Below, in pieces: positions 26,349 to 35,854 of a stretch of 64,000 nucleotides of DNA. Numbering within the stretch: position 1 is the stretch's first letter; every line of letters begins with the position of its first letter. A program made the translations under genes and the position numbers. Below the pieces are notes generated by a model. It did no database searches, was not told the origin of the DNA, and was given only the letters and a program-made list of their open reading frames with translations. The stretch covers positions 62,001-126,000 of the forward strand of contig NZ_JAAQRO010000030.1 of NCBI RefSeq assembly GCF_012070565.1, given 5' to 3'. The DNA is from Anaerosporobacter faecicola (GTDB taxonomy: Bacteria > Bacillota > Clostridia > Lachnospirales > Lachnospiraceae).

Positions 26349-26517
26349 AGGTGTTACTAGATAGGGCCTAATAACAACTAATCGTATAATAGGGTGGGAG
26401 TAGATAGTTGATTTACTATCTGTAAAATAGTATAGTAAAAAAATGTGATAAATCTGTGAAATAAAAGTGAAATAAATATGTTGCCAATGTTCGTATTTGG
26501 AGGGAAATAGAGTATTT

Positions 26518-27390
26518 ATGAAAAAAAAAGATAAATTGGAAACAGTAGAAGCAGACGCAGTTGTCATGAAGGAAAGCATGGAAAAGGAACATCTTTCAAG
26601 ACAAGAGAGACAAGCGCAGTATAAGTTATTAATGGACACCGCACTGCTTGCAGGGCAAATCATGTTGAAAAGTGGAGCAGAAACCTATCGTGTGGAGGAT
26701 ACCATATGCCGAATCCTACAAACATCAGGATTGGAAACGGCGGAAACCTTTGCGACCGTTACGGGATTGTTTGTAACGTTAGCAGATCCTAGCATTGATG
26801 CCATCACACAGATTGCTCGTGTCAGTGAGAAACAATCCAATCTAAGTCAAGTATATGATGTAAATGATATCTCACGTAGTCTATGCGGAGGAAAAATAAC
26901 GGTACAAGAAGCCTATGATCGTTTGCTGGTCATTAAAAAGAAGCAGGAATATCCGTTGCATATGGTTTACATTGGTATTGTCATGACGTCTTCCTTCTTT
27001 ACTTTATTACTTGGAGGAGGAGTGTTGGCATCTTGTTTATCTGCATTGAATGGGTTATGTATTGTGCTTTGTCGTCATATAACAGGAAAAGTGAAGTTAA
27101 ATAATTTTATAACAGATATGCTATCCTCTTTTATTATCGCAGTTGGAACTATGTTTTATGCACACATGATACATAATTCTGCGATTGTGGAGATTACCAT
27201 TGTTGGTTCTATCATGCCATTGGTTCCTGGTGTAGCAATCACCAACGCCATCCGCGATACGTTACAGGGAGATTATCTCTCTGGGGGAAGCCGTGCCATT
27301 GAAGCTTTTGTCATTGCAGCATGTATTGCAGTGGGGATTGGAGTAGGGTTGGCATTTTCAACCGTTGTAATTGGAGGTAGCATGTTATGA
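26518..27390 (+). CDS. Threonine/serine exporter, N-terminal half (ThrE/DUF1212)
   Basis: 290 residues. A soluble start with the conserved LMDTALLAGQIMLKSGAETY and VEDTICRIL, FVTLADPS, then about five membrane helices ending GGSML. In Corynebacterium ThrE one protein carries both this half and the part encoded next. Here they are separate genes overlapping by 4 bp (ATGA) and presumably form a two-subunit exporter. TTG 26497 overlaps the GGAGGG site, so ATG 26518 is taken (13 bp spacing is long). Confidence 0.85.
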   Translation: MKKKDKLETVEADAVVMKESMEKEHLSRQERQAQYKLLMDTALLAGQIMLKSGAETYRVEDTICRILQTSGLETAETFATVTGLFVTLADPSIDAITQIARVSEKQSNLSQVYDVNDISRSLCGGKITVQEAYDRLLVIKKKQEYPLHMVYIGIVMTSSFFTLLLGGGVLASCLSALNGLCIVLCRHITGKVKLNNFITDMLSSFIIAVGTMFYAHMIHNSAIVEITIVGSIMPLVPGVAITNAIRDTLQGDYLSGGSRAIEAFVIAACIAVGIGVGLAFSTVVIGGSML

Positions 27391-27824
27391 TCTTACAAGT
27401 AATTGGTGCTTTCTTAGGTGTGGTAGGTATGTCGATCGTTATCGGTGTCCCTAAAAAACTAATCATATATTCAGGCTTTGTTGGAGCATTTGGCTGGTGG
27501 GTCTATCTAATGATGGAAGTTCAGTATCCAAAGTTGATTATTTTACAGGCATTTACTGCTACGATGGTTGTTTCCTTGATCTCTCATATCTGTGCAAGAT
27601 TACTAAAAGCACCAGGAACAATATTTTTAATTCCAGGGATCATGCCAATGGTACCTGGTGCAGGAATGTATCGGACGGCATACTATGCATTTAAAGGAAA
27701 CTCAACGGTTGCATCATATCATTTGTCACAAACGGTGCAAATTGCAGGTGCAATCGCTTTGGCAATCTTTATTATGGATTCCATCTTTCGAATTATTCAA
27801 TTGAAGAAACAATGGAATCGTTAA
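27387..27824 (+). CDS. Threonine/serine exporter, C-terminal half (ThrE_2/DUF3815)
   Basis: 145 residues, four to five membrane helices, with the family signature FLIPGIMPMVPGAGMYRT. It overlaps the first half by 4 bp, so production of the two subunits is coupled. It ends 16 bp before the hydrolase gene. Confidence 0.85.
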   Translation: MILQVIGAFLGVVGMSIVIGVPKKLIIYSGFVGAFGWWVYLMMEVQYPKLIILQAFTATMVVSLISHICARLLKAPGTIFLIPGIMPMVPGAGMYRTAYYAFKGNSTVASYHLSQTVQIAGAIALAIFIMDSIFRIIQLKKQWNR

Positions 27825-27840
27825 GAGAGGAGTAGATAAT

Positions 27841-28785
27841 ATGATATGGGGAATTATAATTGGTGTAATTGTAGTAGTATTGCTTCTATTAAGTGGAGTT
27901 GAGTATGGTTTCTTCCGCTACGCCATCGATCGGTACGGTGTAAAAGAACCAGATGACGAGCACATGTATATGGGAGAGTGGAAGACCTACGAACCAACCC
28001 TACGGGCAGGAGTGAAGTGGGTAAAGGATCAAAACCCAGAAGAAGTATCCATCGTTAGCAAGGATGGCTTGCAATTAAAAGGATATTTGTTATTAGCAAA
28101 ACATGCAAAACGTACCATCTTGTGTGTACATGGTTTTCGAGGAAATGGAATCAAAGACTTTGGTGCCATTGCTTCCTTCTACTACGAACAGGACTGTAAT
28201 TTGTTGATCATTGACCAGCGAGCACATGGCGCAAGTGAAGGAAAATACATTACATTTGGGATCAAAGAACGTTATGATGTAAGACGATGGATTGATTTCT
28301 TGAATGAACGTTTGGGAGAGCAGATGCCTATCGTATTAGATGGTGTATCCATGGGAGCAGCAACGGTTCTTATGGCAAGTGGATTGGACCTTCCTAGCAA
28401 TGTACAAGGAATTATAGCAGATTGTGGATTTACCTCTCCAAGAGCGATTTACACACATGTTGCTAAAGAGTATTACCATTTGCCAGCATGGCCACTGATT
28501 CCTATCTTTGGTCTGCTTTGCCGTTTCGTTGCAGGGTTCTCCATGGATGAGATGAGCACCAAGGAGGCGTTGGCTAAGAATACACGTCCCATTTTGTTCG
28601 TACATGGTTCCGTGGATCGTTTTGTACCAACTTATATGAGTCAAGAAAATTATTCCTATTGTAAAGCAGAGAAATACATAGCGATTGTACCAAAGGCTGG
28701 TCATGGACTAAGTTATCTAGTTGAGATGGAGGCTTGTCAGGAGAAGATCAAAGCGTTTTTCGATATTCTTTCTGGTACTGCTTAG
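27841..28785 (+). CDS. Membrane-anchored alpha/beta hydrolase
   Basis: 314 residues. One N-terminal membrane helix (about 2-22), then an alpha/beta-hydrolase fold. The oxyanion strand is LCVHGFRGNG, the nucleophile elbow GVSMG, the acid Asp in FVHGSVDRFVP and the His in KAGHGLSY. It resembles the YkfD/BAAT-like group of cell-surface hydrolases; the substrate is unknown. It is possibly co-transcribed with the exporter halves (16 bp gap). Its last 38 bp overlap the 3' end of the convergent AraC gene. Confidence 0.82.
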   Translation: MIWGIIIGVIVVVLLLLSGVEYGFFRYAIDRYGVKEPDDEHMYMGEWKTYEPTLRAGVKWVKDQNPEEVSIVSKDGLQLKGYLLLAKHAKRTILCVHGFRGNGIKDFGAIASFYYEQDCNLLIIDQRAHGASEGKYITFGIKERYDVRRWIDFLNERLGEQMPIVLDGVSMGAATVLMASGLDLPSNVQGIIADCGFTSPRAIYTHVAKEYYHLPAWPLIPIFGLLCRFVAGFSMDEMSTKEALAKNTRPILFVHGSVDRFVPTYMSQENYSYCKAEKYIAIVPKAGHGLSYLVEMEACQEKIKAFFDILSGTA

Positions 28786-29638
28786 GAGAAGTCGCCTTAC
28801 TTTCTTTAAAAAGTTTGATGAAATAGCTTGTTGTGTTGAAACCTACTTGATTGGAAATCTCCGTAATATTCAGATCGGTAGTCATGAGTAGCTTCTCGGC
28901 TTCATTCAAACGTATATGATTGAGATAATCATTAAAATTCATATTCATCACATGGTTAAAGACTCTGGAAAAATAACTGGAGCTCATGTTGCATAGAGAC
29001 GCCATATCTGGCGTCTTTATTTCGTTCATATAATTATCCAGTACATAAGAAAGGGCTGGTTGAAGTCTTCGTAGATAGAGTTCATCTTCCCGAATGTAGC
29101 CTGTCTTTGGATTACATTTATGAAAATACCGCAAGATCCATAAGAAGATTCGACCAATATGATTTCGAATGGCTAGTTCATATCCATAGGATTGTTCCTC
29201 CATTTCTTTTAAGGTATCCCATAAAAGTTCAGGGATAAAGGTGTCTTGGATTAATTCCTTAGCAATGACCTTAGGTTGACCTGGAGTTTCTAGTAGGAAA
29301 GGAAGGGTGTATTTTAACTCCGCATAGTTTTGAAACATGGTATTGTAGATGACTTCTGGCTCAAAACGAAGCACAATATAACTACCACCGTCCTCATCAA
29401 GGGCGTTGATTTGGTGTACCTCTTTGGAGTTAATTAGGATTAGATCCCCTTTCGCAAAATAATGGTATTTTCCATTTAGCAATACATGGAAACTGCCCTG
29501 TAGTCCATATAGGACTTCAATATAGGAATGATAATGGGCAGGAAAGGAAATTCCTGCTTTATTAACAGAGTGAATGTTACAGATGTAATTGGAAGGAATC
29601 CCATTAATGAGTTCTTTTTTCTGTTCTAGATATTCCAT
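28748..29638 (-). CDS. AraC-family regulator with N-terminal cupin (divergent from the GH3 gene)
   Basis: 296 residues. The N-terminal sugar-binding cupin (about 20-110) has FPAHYHSYIEVLYGLQG and HVLLNGKYHYFAKGDLILI. The C-terminal pair of helix-turn-helices (about 190-290) has MSSSYFSRVFNHVMNMNF and ITEISNQVGFNTTSYFIKLF. It is divergent from the glucosidase gene and so is probably its activator, responding to a sugar. The gene's 3' end overlaps the hydrolase gene. Confidence 0.88.
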   Translation of the reverse strand: MEYLEQKKELINGIPSNYICNIHSVNKAGISFPAHYHSYIEVLYGLQGSFHVLLNGKYHYFAKGDLILINSKEVHQINALDEDGGSYIVLRFEPEVIYNTMFQNYAELKYTLPFLLETPGQPKVIAKELIQDTFIPELLWDTLKEMEEQSYGYELAIRNHIGRIFLWILRYFHKCNPKTGYIREDELYLRRLQPALSYVLDNYMNEIKTPDMASLCNMSSSYFSRVFNHVMNMNFNDYLNHIRLNEAEKLLMTTDLNITEISNQVGFNTTSYFIKLFKESKATSPKQYQKEYRKTL

Positions 29639-29754
29639 ATCGACATAAATCGCAACGTAATTGAAATCGCGAATCCTTTCTATATAATTGAAGGTATGAC
29701 AAAATTTTTATATTTTTTTATAGGAAAATTATATCATATCTGAAAACAAATGAC

Positions 29755-29787
29755 TATAATAAACATAGAATGAGTTGTCTAACAACT
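29755..29787 (+). promoter_or_regulatory. -10 and inverted repeat in front of the GH3 gene
   Basis: TATAAT at 29755-29760 with no clear -35, followed by AGTTGT-CTA-ACAACT (29773-29787), a perfect 6-3-6 inverted repeat just downstream of the expected start. It lies in the 301 bp divergent gap between araC and the GH3 gene and may be an operator; no other feature is visible in the gap. Confidence 0.5.
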
Positions 29788-29939
29788 TATAGAATGGTTT
29801 GTGTATTTTGACACCAAAACCAGATATAGATTTGATAACAGAAAGCAGATGTATAAGAAACAAGATTGAAAAGTCACAATATGATAAAGGAAAGGAGATC
29901 GTAGTAAGGGAGAGTATCCAATTATTACGAGAGAGAAGT

Positions 29940-32828
29940 ATGGATCAAAAGTATATTATGGAACATAAGATTGGTGTTCCTTATGAAGGGTTTGCTGAAT
30001 TTACAAGAAAAGTTGGAGCAGAAGGTATTGTATTACTTAAGAATGATAAGAATGTACTTCCTTTGAAGAACGGGGAGCGTGTATCGGTATTCGGAAGAGC
30101 ACAGATTGACTATTATCGAACAGGTACTGGTTCAGGCGGATCAGTGAATGTCTTATATACTTGCAACATTGTTGAAGGATTACGAGCAAAAACCAACCTA
30201 TCTGTAAATGAAGATTTAGTGAACGTGTATGAAGAATGGATTAAAGAGAATCCTTTTGATAATGGTGGTGGAGCATGGGCAGCAGAGCCTCCTTGCCAAA
30301 AGGAAATGCCAGTAACCGAAGAATTAGCAAAAGAAGCCGCAGCGCATTCCGATAAGGCAATTGTTGTCATCGGAAGAAATGCAGGAGAAGATAAAGACAA
30401 CCATTCGGGAGAAGGTAGCTACCTTCTCAAACAAGAAGAAATTGAGAATCTGGAAAACATCACAAAATATTTTGATCAGGTAATCGTTCTATTAAATGTT
30501 TCTAATGTTATTAATATGAAATGGGTAGAAGACGAACGGTTGAAAGACAGCATTCAAAGTATCCTATACATATGGGAAGGTGGTATTGAAGGTGGGAATG
30601 CAGTAGCAGATGTATTAATGGGCGATGTAACACCATCTGGTAAACTTACCGATACCATTGCCTATGCATTGGAAGATTATCCATCGCATAAAAACTATGG
30701 GAATGAAGTATTCAATCTATATGAAGAAGATGTCTATGTGGGATACCGCTATTTTGAAACATTTGCACCAGACCGTGTACAGTATGAATTCGGATATGGT
30801 CTGTCCTATACAACATTTGCTATGTCAAAGGTAAGTGGAAAAATAGCAAAAGCAGAGGAAGTAGAGAAATCTGCAAAAGAGAGACGGTTCTGTATGGAAG
30901 GGGATTCTTATGTTCAGATTGAAGTGACTGTTAAGAATACAGGAGCAGTCTATTCAGGAAAAGAATCCGTTCAGGTATATGTGGAGGCACCACAAGGTAA
31001 GTTAGGACAACCAGTAAGAAAGTTAGTTACCTTTGCAAAGACAAGATGCCTTGCACCGGGAGAAGAACAGGATGTTGTACTTACTTTCCCAATGGCAGAA
31101 TTAGCTTCCTATGATGACAGCGGTGTTACAGGACACAAATCCTGTATGGTATTAGAAGCAGGAGAATATAGCTTCTATGTAGGAAATAGTGTTCGTGCCT
31201 GTGAACAAGTTGCTTTCCAAACGATTCAAGAAGAAATGACCGTTTGCAAAGGAATGGGTTCTCTTCACACAGAAAAGAATGCTGTAACAGTTGTGGATAC
31301 GGTTGTAGTAGAAGAGTTAGAAGAAGCATTATCCCCAGTAAGAGAATATTCCAGAATGAAACCAGGGAAAAGACTTGCTGATGGAACGTACGAGCTTACG
31401 TATGAAACGGTTCCAACAAGAACCTATTCCATGAAAGAGAGAATTGAGAAGAATCTTCCAAAAACATTCGAGCAAACAGGCAATAAAGGAATCATGCTTC
31501 AAGATGTGGCATCTGGTAAAGCAACGATGGAAGATTTTATTGCACAATTGACGACAAAGGAATTGGCAGCGATTGTTCGTGGAGAAGGTATGTGTAATAT
31601 TAAAGTAACGCCAGGAACAGCGGCAGCATTCGGTGGTATTGCGGATACGTTATTCATGTATGGTATTCCTCTTGGCTGTGCATCAGATGGACCTTCTGGT
31701 ATTCGTATGGAGGGTGGCTATAAAGCGACACAGGTTCCAATTGGTACGTTACTAGCAGCAACATGGAATACGGAATTGATCGAAGAGATGTATGTGCTAG
31801 AAGGGAAAGAACTACTTCGAAATGAGATTGATACCTTACTTGGACCAGGTATGAATATCCGTAGACATCCACTAAACGGACGAAACTTTGAGTATTTTTC
31901 AGAGGACCCAATCATTACGGGAGCATTTGCTACGGCACAGACGAAGGGAATCTTAGCAGGTGGCTCTACTGCTACATTAAAACATTTTGCTTGCAATAAC
32001 CAGGAATACTATCGTGGATTTGTAGATGCTGTTGTATCCGAACGTGCATTGCGTGAAATCTATCTAAAAGGTTTTGAGACAGCTGTTAAGGTTGGTGGAG
32101 CAAATTCTATCATGTCAACATATAATCCACTAAATGGATATTGGAATGCTTCCAATTATGATTTGAATACAACGGTTCTTCGAAACCAATGGGGATACCG
32201 AGGCATCGTTATGACAGACTGGTGGGCAAAGATGAATGATCCAATCGAGGGAGGAGATGCAGATTCTTCGAATACCGCAGGAATGGTTCGTGCCCAGAAT
32301 GACCTGTACATGGTAGTGAGCAATGATGGAGCAGAGATCAATGCCAGTGGAGATAATACAGAAGAAGCAGTGAAAGAGGGACGTTTGACGATTGGAGAAT
32401 TGCAGCGATGCGCTATGAATATCTGTGATTACTTAATGCGAGCACCTGTATTTGGTAGAAAGCAAGAGTTCAACATGGAAATCCCAACATTCGAACCTCT
32501 GAAGGAAAGCGTGCAGGCAGTAGAGGTAAGCCAGAATGCAATTGTTCCAATTAAGAAAAATGGAAAAGCGTATATTACGGTGAAAGCAGGAACGTATGTA
32601 TTAGTTGGTAAAGTACGAAACAACAATGGTAGAGTGGCACAATCCGCTTGTAAGTTGTTACTCAATGGTGAGACTGTCCTTGTCTTACAAGTAAATGGAA
32701 CGGACAATCTCTGGAGTATTATTCGCATGACTCGTGTGAACCTAAAAGATGGACAATACGAAGTGTCTATGGAAGGAATGAAAGACGATCTAGATATCGA
32801 ACACATTGAGTTTCGATTGGCGGAATAA
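29940..32828 (+). CDS. Glycoside hydrolase family 3 beta-glucosidase with swapped domain order
   Basis: Releases terminal beta-glucose (or related sugars) from oligosaccharides. 962 residues with no signal peptide, so probably cytosolic. The usual GH3 order is reversed: the alpha/beta-sandwich C domain comes first (about 20-270; EGIVLLKNDKNVLPL), then an FnIII-like domain (about 325-430), and only then the TIM barrel (about 545-800). The barrel has DGPSGIR, the KHFACNN pair and nucleophile D760 in VMTDWW. A further beta domain ends the protein (about 870-962). Butyrivibrio and Ruminococcus beta-glucosidases share this order. The frame extends to TTG 29799, but homology begins at ATG 29940; its ribosome site (GAGAG) is weak. 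Confidence 0.88.
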   Translation: MDQKYIMEHKIGVPYEGFAEFTRKVGAEGIVLLKNDKNVLPLKNGERVSVFGRAQIDYYRTGTGSGGSVNVLYTCNIVEGLRAKTNLSVNEDLVNVYEEWIKENPFDNGGGAWAAEPPCQKEMPVTEELAKEAAAHSDKAIVVIGRNAGEDKDNHSGEGSYLLKQEEIENLENITKYFDQVIVLLNVSNVINMKWVEDERLKDSIQSILYIWEGGIEGGNAVADVLMGDVTPSGKLTDTIAYALEDYPSHKNYGNEVFNLYEEDVYVGYRYFETFAPDRVQYEFGYGLSYTTFAMSKVSGKIAKAEEVEKSAKERRFCMEGDSYVQIEVTVKNTGAVYSGKESVQVYVEAPQGKLGQPVRKLVTFAKTRCLAPGEEQDVVLTFPMAELASYDDSGVTGHKSCMVLEAGEYSFYVGNSVRACEQVAFQTIQEEMTVCKGMGSLHTEKNAVTVVDTVVVEELEEALSPVREYSRMKPGKRLADGTYELTYETVPTRTYSMKERIEKNLPKTFEQTGNKGIMLQDVASGKATMEDFIAQLTTKELAAIVRGEGMCNIKVTPGTAAAFGGIADTLFMYGIPLGCASDGPSGIRMEGGYKATQVPIGTLLAATWNTELIEEMYVLEGKELLRNEIDTLLGPGMNIRRHPLNGRNFEYFSEDPIITGAFATAQTKGILAGGSTATLKHFACNNQEYYRGFVDAVVSERALREIYLKGFETAVKVGGANSIMSTYNPLNGYWNASNYDLNTTVLRNQWGYRGIVMTDWWAKMNDPIEGGDADSSNTAGMVRAQNDLYMVVSNDGAEINASGDNTEEAVKEGRLTIGELQRCAMNICDYLMRAPVFGRKQEFNMEIPTFEPLKESVQAVEVSQNAIVPIKKNGKAYITVKAGTYVLVGKVRNNNGRVAQSACKLLLNGETVLVLQVNGTDNLWSIIRMTRVNLKDGQYEVSMEGMKDDLDIEHIEFRLAE

Positions 32829-32831
32829 GAT

Positions 32832-32886
32832 AAACTTCGCACTTGTAATGAACGAGTAGGTGGTTGCAACTTTCGTGTGCGAAGTT
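32832..32886. repeat. Dispersed intergenic repeat, family B, copy 2 (hairpin form)
   Basis: AAACTTCGCAC and GTGCGAAGTTT form an 11 bp inverted repeat enclosing CGAGTAGGTGGTTGC, which is the inverse of GCAACCACCTACTCG at 18929. TTTCGTGTGCGAAGTTTGA also matches 18952-18971. Confidence 0.65.
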
Positions 32887-32921
32887 TGAAGGATAGCTTT
32901 TGGCAACATGTAAAAGAAGAA

Positions 32922-33842
32922 TTAATCTTCTTTTACATGTTGTAAGAATTGCGTTGGCGTTAAGCCAACGCTTTTTTTGAAGGCTTTGCTAAAATGATAC
33001 TCATCGCGGAAACCCACAACTCTGGCAATTTCATAGGACTTCATTGTTCCATGAAGAAGGAGCTCTTTTGCTTTGTTGATGCGTATAGTAAGCAAATAGG
33101 CAAAGATCGTAAAGCCAGTCTGCTTCTTAAAGATCCGATTGAGATAATCAAAATTCATGTTCATTTCTTTTGCAATCTGTTCCCCTGTTAGTTTCTCCTG
33201 ATAGGATTTGCGAAGATAAGCAAGGAGTTCCTGGGTCTTTGACAGATGAACTGCCATGGAATGTTGCCCAGCAGGGTCACGAAGTACTTTATTGGAGAAA
33301 TAATTGGATAACAGGGTTAAGATTTCAATCAGTTTACAGGAACAGATTAATTTAAAATGTTCATTTTGCTCTTCATAGGAAAAGATTGCTTCTTGAATTC
33401 CCTGTTCAACCTGCTCAAAGACTGACGAGTCGGTGATCCGTAAGTCTTTTGGTATGAAGAGACGGGATTTGGTATAAGGTTCATAACTGAGTGGATCACA
33501 ATTATAGAAAAGTCGCTTATTGGCAAGCAATGTACTTTCAATGGTATCGAATTGGCTGCAGTCAAAGGTTGTAAAGGTATCAGCAGAAAAATGAATTGCG
33601 TAATAGTCACAGGAGGATTCTTGGTATCCCTCATGGGAAAAACCTGGTTCTAATAGAAGCATATCTCCTGCATGGAGAGCAAATTTTATGCCACGTTCCT
33701 GTACATATAGTGTACCAGAATGAATGAGGTAGAGTAGATATTCCTCTGAGTTGCGGTTATGATGAACCCAATGTTTTGGTGTTATTGTTCGACCGATATA
33801 AGATACTTTCGGCAGAAGATCCGTGTTGAGACAGAAATACAT
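32922..33842 (-). CDS. AraC-family regulator with N-terminal cupin (convergent to the GH3 gene)
   Basis: 306 residues. The sugar-binding cupin has TPKHWVHHNRNSEEYLLYLI and FALHAGDMLLLEPGFSHEGY; the C-terminal DNA-binding pair (about 205-303) has MNFDYLNRIFKKQTGF and YEIARVVGFRDEYHFSKAFK. A good AAAGGAG site precedes ATG. It faces the GH3 gene end to end and may regulate that gene or a distant sugar locus. Its C-terminal codons double as a plus-strand terminator. Confidence 0.88.
   Translation of the reverse strand: MYFCLNTDLLPKVSYIGRTITPKHWVHHNRNSEEYLLYLIHSGTLYVQERGIKFALHAGDMLLLEPGFSHEGYQESSCDYYAIHFSADTFTTFDCSQFDTIESTLLANKRLFYNCDPLSYEPYTKSRLFIPKDLRITDSSVFEQVEQGIQEAIFSYEEQNEHFKLICSCKLIEILTLLSNYFSNKVLRDPAGQHSMAVHLSKTQELLAYLRKSYQEKLTGEQIAKEMNMNFDYLNRIFKKQTGFTIFAYLLTIRINKAKELLLHGTMKSYEIARVVGFRDEYHFSKAFKKSVGLTPTQFLQHVKED
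32951..32978 (+). terminator. Intrinsic terminator of the GH3 gene, embedded in the convergent araC gene
   Basis: GCGTTGGC-GTTAA-GCCAACGC followed by seven T. It lies about 125 bp after the GH3 stop but inside the last codons of the leftward araC gene. A second perfect 16 bp hairpin (32905-32941, AACATGTAAAAGAAGA arms) spans the araC stop codon just before it. Confidence 0.7.
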
Positions 33843-34266
33843 AGGTTTGCTGGCTCCTTTCTCTTTAGGTTTTGGCTATCGTTTTTATTCCTTACCTTTG
33901 GGGGCTTTTCAATTTTCATTATTGAGAAAAACGTAAGCTAACAAATTATAGTAGTTTATAGTATTTATATAAGTACTGTATCATAGTTCATGAGGGGTGT
34001 AAATTGTGAATTAAGTCGCTTAGATACAAAAAGTGTACGGTACAAGACATTTTGGATTGGCTTGGTTTGGAGTAGAATAGGGGTATGTTCAAAGCCAGCG
34101 TTACATAAATTCGGTGATCTGCATTATTAGCGAACGTATTATTTCGCTGGCTTTTGAATGGTACATAGAATAAGGACGTAGGGTAGTAGGTGTATAAGGA
34201 TATATATGGGAAGAAGTATCTTTGTGTTTTGAAAAATAGTCGTTCAAATAGAGAGGAGAGTATAAG
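33843..34266. other. Gene-free divergent gap with a long-armed inverted repeat
   Basis: No coding frame is convincing in these 424 bp between the divergent araC and aldo-keto reductase genes. The one structure is TTCAAAGCCAGCG (34088-34100) paired with CGCTGGCTTTTGAA (34145-34158) across 44 nt, with one bulged T. It could be an RNA leader hairpin or a small non-autonomous repeat. Confidence 0.5.
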
Positions 34267-35253
34267 ATGTATCAAGCAAGTGATAAACGATATGATCATA
34301 TGAAATACAAGAAATGTGGAAATAGTGGGGTAAAATTACCTCGAGTGGCATTAGGGTTATGGCATAACTTTGGATCAGTTGATCCATTTGAAAATCAGAA
34401 GGCGATGGCTTTCGAAGCGTTTAACCAAGGAATTACTCATTTTGATCTGGCAAATAATTATGGACCAGTGTATGGTTCTGCCGAGGATAATTTTGGACGG
34501 ATCATGGAAAGTGATCTTCGTCCGTATCGAGATGAGATGATCATCTCTACAAAAGCGGGGTATGATATGTGGCCAGGTCCTTACGGAGATGGCGGCTCTC
34601 GGAAGTATTTAATGTCAAGTATCGATCAAAGCTTAAAACGAATGAAAGTGGACTATGTGGATATATTCTATCATCATCGGTTTGATCCAGATACCCCATT
34701 AGAAGAAACGATGGGTGCTTTATCCGATATCGTGCGCCAAGGGAAAGCACTTTATGTGGGAATCTCCAATTATAATGCAGAACAGACGAAGAGAGCAGCA
34801 GAAATCTTGAAAGAAAATAAAACCCCATTATTCATCAATCAAGTCTGCTACAATATGATGAATCGTTGGGTAGAGGAGGATCATCTTCTTGACACATTAG
34901 CAGAAGTGGGAGCTGGTTGTATCTGCTTTAGTCCATTGGCACAAGGAGTTCTGACCAATAAGTATCTTCATGGGATTCCAGCAGGTAGCCGTGCTACAAG
35001 AAATCATTTCTTACACGAAGATAGCATAACACCTGAATTAGTTGGGAAGGTAACGAAATTGAATGAAATCGCTTTGAATCGTGGACAGACACTTGCGCAG
35101 ATGGCATTATCTTGGGTATTACGAGATGGTGTAACAACCGTTTTAATTGGCGCAAGTCGGCCAGAGCAAATTAAAGATAATGTAGGAATTGTGGATCATC
35201 TGGAATTTACCTCGGAAGAATTGAAGGAAATCGATCGAATTTTAGCAGAATAA
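34267..35253 (+). CDS. Aldo-keto reductase (YghZ / glyceraldehyde-3-phosphate reductase-like)
   Basis: NADPH-dependent carbonyl reductase, 328 residues. The catalytic tetrad is visible: Asp and Tyr in FDLANNYGPVYG, Lys in ISTKAGYDMWPGPYG and His in DIFYHHRFDP. NADPH-binding residues are in VLIGASRPEQI. The WPGPYG.GGSRKYL insert is typical of the AKR14/YghZ group, which reduces L-glyceraldehyde 3-phosphate and methylglyoxal. AGAGGAG precedes ATG. It stands alone. Confidence 0.9.
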   Translation: MYQASDKRYDHMKYKKCGNSGVKLPRVALGLWHNFGSVDPFENQKAMAFEAFNQGITHFDLANNYGPVYGSAEDNFGRIMESDLRPYRDEMIISTKAGYDMWPGPYGDGGSRKYLMSSIDQSLKRMKVDYVDIFYHHRFDPDTPLEETMGALSDIVRQGKALYVGISNYNAEQTKRAAEILKENKTPLFINQVCYNMMNRWVEEDHLLDTLAEVGAGCICFSPLAQGVLTNKYLHGIPAGSRATRNHFLHEDSITPELVGKVTKLNEIALNRGQTLAQMALSWVLRDGVTTVLIGASRPEQIKDNVGIVDHLEFTSEELKEIDRILAE

Positions 35254-35319
35254 AGTTTTCATACAAGTTACCCAACACACTTCTGTAAGCAGGTTGCAAG
35301 GGTAGGAATGATTTCAAAA

Positions 35320-35375
35320 GAAACGGAACCGCCATCGAGTCGGCATTCTGCCTAAACTTAGGCTGGCTCCGTTTC
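35320..35375. terminator. GC-rich hairpin after the aldo-keto reductase gene
   Basis: GAAACGGAACC pairs with GGCTCCGTTTC (one mismatch), and inside it GCCTAA-AC-TTAGGC can form a second stem. No T run follows, so it may be a Rho-type or processing structure rather than a classical terminator. Confidence 0.45.
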
Positions 35376-35495
35376 CTGCCTTGCCTTCCTAGCTTATCTA
35401 GTAACCATTAAGAAGCTAAGATGTTCCGCTATTGTTCCTTCGTTATTGCTTACTCCCAGGGAAGCAGATTTGGGGAATATGGTCTGACTACCCAA

Positions 35496-35666
35496 TTAAG
35501 CTTTATTCTTTGGACTCTGTTTTGACTGATTCGATTGATTCAATTGATTTGTATGCGTTGAATTCTTATCGATATCAGGAATATCGCCATCACCATATTC
35601 GCTATTCCAATCGTAATCTAGATTGATTTTATTTTCTGTCTTGTTCTTTTCTGATTTCTTTTCCAT
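35496..35666 (-). CDS. Small hydrophilic protein, unknown
   Basis: 56 residues, MEKKSEKNKTENKINLDYDW at the start and a Gln/Asn/Ser-rich tail (QLNQSNQSKQSPKNKA). No membrane segment and probably disordered. The start is the ATG ending at 35666 because AAAGGAG lies 8 bp before it; a longer frame to 35708 reads through that site. No family recognised. Confidence 0.6.
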   Translation of the reverse strand: MEKKSEKNKTENKINLDYDWNSEYGDGDIPDIDKNSTHTNQLNQSNQSKQSPKNKA

Positions 35667-35854
35667 GTATGAAACTCCTTTCATAAAAACAGTAGTAAGG
35701 AAAAACAATTCCCTCCATAGTATTACAAAGTGAGTGAAAATTACTCCTAAAAAGTACCGCTAATATTATAGAACGGTGGGAGATAAGTACCATATACGTA
35801 AAATTGTAATTGGTATAAAATTACATAAAAATACTTATGCTAACTGGAGGAAAT

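Noticed and set aside
29799-29939. Extended N-terminus of the GH3 protein from TTG 29799
   Set aside because: The first 47 residues show no GH3 similarity and include the promoter-proximal repeat; ATG 29940 fits the family start, though its ribosome site is weak.
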